Shown here: positions 59,250 to 64,000 of the stretch, piece by piece
Layout: each line of letters opens with the position of its first letter
How positions within the stretch are numbered: the stretch's first letter is position 1
Assembly (NCBI RefSeq): GCF_902702915.1
Contig: NZ_LR738849.1
Span: forward strand, 682,001 to 746,000
Origin: Desulfovibrio sp. 86
GTDB lineage: Bacteria; Desulfobacterota; Desulfovibrionia; Desulfovibrionales; Desulfovibrionaceae
DNA: 64,000 nucleotides
Direction: 5' to 3'
The notes under the pieces: generated by a model
What the model was told of the DNA's origin: nothing
Seen by the model: the letters and a program-made list of their open reading frames with translations, nothing else
The model's database searches: none
Position numbers and translations under genes: made by a program

Positions 59250-59618
59250 CTACTTCTTCTTGCCTACCGCACCGCGACGGGGTCCCTTACGGGTACGCGC
59301 GTTGGTGTGTGTGCGCTGGCCGTGCACGGGCAGCCCGCGACGGTGACGAAGGCCGCGATAGCAACCAATGTCCATAAGACGTTTAATATTACCGGACACG
59401 TCACGGCGAAGATCGCCTTCCACCTTGTAGTGCTGTTCGAGTTCCTTACGGATCTCGTTCACTTCGTCAGCGGAGAGGTCGTCGATACTACGCTCCCAGT
59501 TGACTCCGGTGGTGTCCAGAATTTTCATGGCCGTGGTACGGCCAATGCCATAAATATAGGTGAGCGCTACGTCCACCCGCTTGCCTCGCGGCAAATCAAC
59601 ACCTGCTATTCTCGCCAC
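59250..59618 (-). CDS. rpsM: 30S ribosomal protein S13
   Basis: 122 residues. [20 protein letters not shown] at the start and the basic [20 protein letters not shown] near the end contact 16S rRNA and tRNA. First gene of the alpha segment after rpmJ. Confidence 0.97.
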   Translation of the reverse strand: MARIAGVDLPRGKRVDVALTYIYGIGRTTAMKILDTTGVNWERSIDDLSADEVNEIRKELEQHYKVEGDLRRDVSGNIKRLMDIGCYRGLRHRRGLPVHGQRTHTNARTRKGPRRGAVGKKK

Positions 59619-59632
59619 AATATGTCTCCTGC

Positions 59633-59746
59633 CTAGCCCTGACGCTGTTTGTGCCGGGGGTTTTCGCAGATAACTCGAAGCACTCCCTTGCGCCGGATAA
59701 CCTTACACTTGGGGCATATTTTCTTGACGGAAGGTCTTACTTTCAT
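59633..59746 (-). CDS. rpmJ: 50S ribosomal protein L36
   Basis: 37 residues, [19 protein letters not shown] then [18 protein letters not shown]. Zinc ligands CPKC, C and H are kept (Zn-binding form). ATG 59746 with GGAG upstream. Gap 59747-59885 before it has no infA. Confidence 0.95.
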
Positions 59747-59885
59747 TCCATTTCTCCAATAAGAGCCTTTGCTTTGACAGATAAAGTCTCCGGCAACCGG
59801 CCATTAACCGCACAAACGGCTCGACCGACGCCCTCAAAAAAAATAGGGCGTGAACGAAAGTCTTTATCCGGCTTTATCTGTTCTG

Positions 59886-60680
59886 TCAACCTTCAATGGT
59901 GTGCCGGTTGAGTCCGCGATCCGAGATGCTGAGGATTTGCGGTCCGGACGGCGTTATGGCCACACTGTGTTCAAAGTGTGCGGCCCACTGGCCGTCGCGC
60001 GTCACCGCAGTCCACTGGTCGTCAAGGATGTCAACCTCATACGTGCCCATGGTCACCATAGGTTCTATGGCTATGACCATACCGTTTTGCAATGTCAGAC
60101 CGCGCATGCCGGGCCTGAAGTTGGGCACTTCGGGCTTTTCATGCATCTTGGCGCCAACGCCGTGTCCCACAAAACGCCGGACCACGCCGAAACCGGCTGC
60201 TTCCACATAATCCTGCACGGCCGCGCCGATGCTGTACACATCATTGCCTGCCCGTGCCTGCTCAATGCCAACGTAGAGGCTTTCCTCGGTAATTCGCATG
60301 AGCCTGCGGGCTTCGTCGCTCACCTTTCCCACAGGGAAGGTGCGTGCGGCGTCACCCACAAAGCCTTCAAAGACCACGCCCATATCCACACTGACGATGT
60401 CCCCTTCCTCAAGCAGCCGCGTGGAGGGAAAACCGTGCACCACCTGTTCGTTGACCGAGCAGCACAGTGCAAAAGGATAGCCGCAGTAGCCCAAAAAGGC
60501 CGGTTTGACCTTGTAATCAGCACACATATCGCGCGCCAACTCTTCAAGACGCATGGTTGGAAGGCCTGGGGCCACCATGTCGCCCACTGCATCAAGAACG
60601 TTGGCGACCATACGGTTGGCTTCGCGCAGGCAGCCTATTTCACGCTCGTTCTTGATGTACGCGCCCTGGTATTTTTTCAT
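59886..60680 (-). CDS. map: Methionine aminopeptidase, type I
   Basis: 264 residues. Removes initiator Met. Metal ligands appear in order: VSVDMGVVFEGFVGDAARTF (two Asp), RFVGHGVGAKMHE (His), MVIAIEPMV (Glu) and HFEHSVAIT (Glu). CSVNEQVVHGFPS holds the substrate His. ATG 60680 preferred; a GTG 12 bases upstream is possible. 20 bases after secY. Confidence 0.96.
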   Translation of the reverse strand: MKKYQGAYIKNEREIGCLREANRMVANVLDAVGDMVAPGLPTMRLEELARDMCADYKVKPAFLGYCGYPFALCCSVNEQVVHGFPSTRLLEEGDIVSVDMGVVFEGFVGDAARTFPVGKVSDEARRLMRITEESLYVGIEQARAGNDVYSIGAAVQDYVEAAGFGVVRRFVGHGVGAKMHEKPEVPNFRPGMRGLTLQNGMVIAIEPMVTMGTYEVDILDDQWTAVTRDGQWAAHFEHSVAITPSGPQILSISDRGLNRHTIEG

Positions 60681-60700
60681 ACTACCAATCACCCGTTGTT

Positions 60701-62014
<1,314 letters not shown>

Positions 62015-62200
62015 GTAAGACTCTTTGCGTTTGTGCGCCAGTAGCGCAGTATGTGCATAGCCCCACTGCCTTCCCCAAAAGGGAAGCAATGAGGCAGATG
62101 CCAGGCATTGACAGGGTCACGACCCTGAAAACCGCAGGCCCGACGCTCGGCCGGACACAAGGGTTTTCGCCTTTCCGCACGGCTTTCGCCAGCTGCGGAA

Positions 62201-62232
62201 CAAACCGGCCGGTCATGAAACCGGCCGGTTTG
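62201..62232 (-). repeat. Hairpin between rplO and secY
   Basis: caaaccggccggt pairs with accggccggtttg across six bases, 11 bases after the rplO stop. It ends in a short T-run on the minus strand and may attenuate secY relative to upstream genes. The rplO-secY gap (228 bases) is long for this operon. Confidence 0.65.
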
Positions 62233-62242
62233 ACGTCAACAG

Positions 62243-62704
62243 TTATTCCGCAGGAGCCGCTTCAAGCTCGCTCACTTCGCCGCCAGCAGTGCGGATTTTT
62301 TCCGCAGCGCCCTGGCTGAACTTGTGAGCCTCGACCTTGAAAGCGCCCTTGACTTCACCGCGCGAAAGAATCTTCACGGGAGAGCCCATGCGGGCCAGGC
62401 CGCGGGCGTAGATGTCGTCAAGCGTGATGTCGTTTTTGCCTTCAAAGGCTTCCAGCAGGCGGTCAAGATTGATCACGCTGTAGGTAACCTTAAAAGGGGC
62501 ATTCTTGAAGCCGTGCTTGGGCAGACGGCGTTGCAGGGGCATCTGGCCGCCTTCGAAGCCAGGGGCCACACCGCCACCGGCACGGGCATTCTGGCCTTTG
62601 TGGCCTTTGCCCGCCGTGCAACCCAGACCGGAACCAGAGCCACGGCCCACGCGACGGCGGGTCTTGCGCTCTTCCGGAAAAGGAAAGAGATTGTGCAGTT
62701 GCAT
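62243..62704 (-). CDS. rplO: 50S ribosomal protein L15
   Basis: 153 residues. MQLHNLFPFPEERKTRRRVG then GRGSGSGLGCTAGKGHKGQ is the glycine-rich rRNA-binding start. Typical length; C-terminal KIRTAGGEVSELEAAPAE. Confidence 0.97.
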   Translation of the reverse strand: MQLHNLFPFPEERKTRRRVGRGSGSGLGCTAGKGHKGQNARAGGGVAPGFEGGQMPLQRRLPKHGFKNAPFKVTYSVINLDRLLEAFEGKNDITLDDIYARGLARMGSPVKILSRGEVKGAFKVEAHKFSQGAAEKIRTAGGEVSELEAAPAE

Positions 62705-62723
62705 GGTATATGTCCTCCGACCG

Positions 62724-62900
62724 TTATTCGATAACGGTCACCATATGCGGAACTTTGGCGATGATGCCCCGGATGGCCGGGGTGTCCTTGAACGTCTTGA
62801 CCATCTCGCGGCGCTTGAGGCCAAGGGAGTCCAGCAGCCTGCGTTGCGCGGGCGTGGTGCCGATGCGCGAGCGCACGAGTTTAACCTTGATTTCTGCCAT
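62724..62900 (-). CDS. rpmD: 50S ribosomal protein L30
   Basis: 58 residues, MAEIKVKLVRSRIGTTPAQR to KVPHMVTVIE, the usual length. It starts three bases after rpsE ends. Easily missed because it is short. Confidence 0.95.
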   Translation of the reverse strand: MAEIKVKLVRSRIGTTPAQRRLLDSLGLKRREMVKTFKDTPAIRGIIAKVPHMVTVIE

Positions 62901-62902
62901 GA

Positions 62903-63415
62903 CTACTTCCTCGGAGCTTCGAGCTTTTTGCCGCGCAGAACCGAAACATCGTCGGCGCTGCGCAGGGCGACAAGACCCTGCATGGTGGCGCGAAGCACGT
63001 TGTGCGGGTTGTTGGTGCCAATGGCCTTGGCAAGCACGTCGCGCACGCCGGCAGCTTCCATAATGGCGCGCACAGCGCCACCGGCGATGATGCCGGTACC
63101 TTCGGAGGCGGGCTTGAGCATGACACGTCCGGCGCCGAAGCGGCCCAGAATTTCATAGGGCAGCGTGCCGTCCACAAGGGCAACCTGTACACGGTTCTTG
63201 CGAGCGCGTTCGGTCGCCTTGCGCAGGGCTTCGGGCACTTCCTGGGCTTTGCCGAGGCCGAAGCCCACGCCGCCCTTGCCGTCGCCTACCACCACAAGGG
63301 CGCTGAAGCTGAAGCGACGGCCACCCTTAACCACTTTTGCCACGCGGTTGAGGGAAACGATCTTTTCGATTTCGCCCAACTCGTTCTGCTGAGTTTCGGT
63401 ATTTTCCTGACGCAT
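62903..63415 (-). CDS. rpsE: 30S ribosomal protein S5
   Basis: 170 residues. [19 protein letters not shown] and [20 protein letters not shown] are the dsRNA-binding-like N-domain; [20 protein letters not shown] is in the C-domain. ATG 63415 follows GGAG; the longer frame to 63448 lies in rplR. Confidence 0.97.
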   Translation of the reverse strand: MRQENTETQQNELGEIEKIVSLNRVAKVVKGGRRFSFSALVVVGDGKGGVGFGLGKAQEVPEALRKATERARKNRVQVALVDGTLPYEILGRFGAGRVMLKPASEGTGIIAGGAVRAIMEAAGVRDVLAKAIGTNNPHNVLRATMQGLVALRSADDVSVLRGKKLEAPRK

Positions 63416-63416
63416 A

Positions 63417-63776
63417 TTAGAACTCCAGGCCGCCTTCGCGGGCGCCATCGGCTACGGCTTTGACGCGACCGTGATAAAGATACCCGTTGCGATCGAATAC
63501 CACCTTGCTGATATTCTTCTCCTTGGCCATGCGGGCAATCTCCATGCCCACCTTTTCTGCGCCGCTCTTGTTGCAGTGCATACCAGCTTCGTTCTTGGCG
63601 AGCGAAAGCGTGGAGGTGGCCACCAGGGTGGCGCCGTCCAGATCGTCAACGATCTGGGCATAGACATGCAGGTTGGACCTGTAAATAACCAGACGCGGGC
63701 GCTCGGCGGTACCGCTGATCTTTTTGCGAATGCGGACCTTGCGGCGCTGCCGCGATTCATTCTTGCTGTAATTCAT
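63417..63776 (-). CDS. rplR: 50S ribosomal protein L18
   Basis: 119 residues. [20 protein letters not shown] and [20 protein letters not shown] bind 5S rRNA. ATG 63776 follows AGGGGG. One base before rpsE. Confidence 0.97.
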   Translation of the reverse strand: MNYSKNESRQRRKVRIRKKISGTAERPRLVIYRSNLHVYAQIVDDLDGATLVATSTLSLAKNEAGMHCNKSGAEKVGMEIARMAKEKNISKVVFDRNGYLYHGRVKAVADGAREGGLEF

Positions 63777-63786
63777 GACGCGCCCC

Positions 63787-64000
63787 CTACTTCTTGCCGC
63801 CGGACTTGCCGACCTTACGGCGGATAGTCTCGGTCGTGTACTTGATGCCCTTGCCCTTGTAGGGTTCAGGCTTGCGGATGCGGCGGATCCTGGCGGCCAT
63901 TTCGCCCACCAGTTCCTTGTCAATGCCGCTGATGGTCAGCACCTGGCCTTCCACAGCAGCCTTGAGGCCTTCGGGCAGTTCCACGAGCACAGGATGGGAG
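63787..64000 (-). CDS. rplF: 50S ribosomal protein L6, 5' end outside window
   Basis: Last 70 residues only. [19 protein letters not shown], then [20 protein letters not shown] and [20 protein letters not shown] are the L6 C-terminal domain. The gene continues past the right edge. Confidence 0.95.
   Translation of the reverse strand, partial: SHPVLVELPEGLKAAVEGQVLTISGIDKELVGEMAARIRRIRKPEPYKGKGIKYTTETIRRKVGKSGGKK

Overview
The window is about 60% GC and densely coded. It looks like the chromosome of a Desulfovibrio-type sulfate reducer, most likely D. desulfuricans or a close relative. The main support is a 907-residue molybdenum aldehyde oxidoreductase whose eight Fe-S cysteines fall where they do in the characterised Desulfovibrio Mop enzymes, a hybrid cluster protein (Hcp) of the Desulfovibrio type, and a selenoprotein SelD. 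Species naming is from memory of these proteins, not from a search.

Layout. (1) 1-13409, minus strand: a molybdoenzyme locus. It holds a molybdopterin-binding MoeA-like protein, Mop, and then seven genes joined by six identical 4-nt ATGA/GTGA overlaps: a FAD/Fe-S oxidoreductase with CCG domains, a small Cys4 protein, a methyltransferase, a C-GCAxxG-C-C protein, a radical SAM protein, an AMP-forming ligase, and an NTP transferase fused to an HD domain. A histidine phosphatase follows. This is the best candidate for an undescribed pathway. (2) 13.7-18.9 kb, plus strand: a lipoprotein and a capsule-export protein, then a Crp/Fnr regulator, a cupin and Hcp with a perfect 20-bp palindrome between regulator and cupin. 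(3) 19-31.5 kb: MltA and a thioesterase with overlapping divergent starts, a FeoB-associated Cys-rich protein, a Fur/PerR regulator opposite a peroxiredoxin, UvrA, TrmH, a sodium/proton antiporter and lipoproteins. (4) 32-46 kb: a zinc-ribbon membrane protein, a yybP-ykoY (Mn) riboswitch driving a cation exchanger, a DUF3298 protein, an intact IS1595-type insertion sequence, MnmA, an amino-acid ABC operon with tandem binding proteins, a NYN protein opposite an O-antigen ligase, and ThyX. (5) 46-56.3 kb: an orphan TrpB, a YbjQ-like protein, the proteostasis cluster tig-clpP-clpX-lon headed by tRNA-Leu, and SelD with an in-frame UGA and a SECIS hairpin. (6) 56.5-64 kb, minus strand: the spc/alpha ribosomal operon from rplF to rplQ.

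The intergenic space is unusually rich in dispersed repeats. A GC-rich hairpin element (type 1, nine copies) sits almost always at 3' ends of genes. A 158-bp inverted-repeat element (type 3, three full copies and one deleted copy) and a ~150-bp multi-hairpin element (type 2, two copies, one inserted inside a type-1 copy) make up much of the rest. Several elements supply the stop codon of the neighbouring gene. No rRNA, CRISPR array or prophage was seen.
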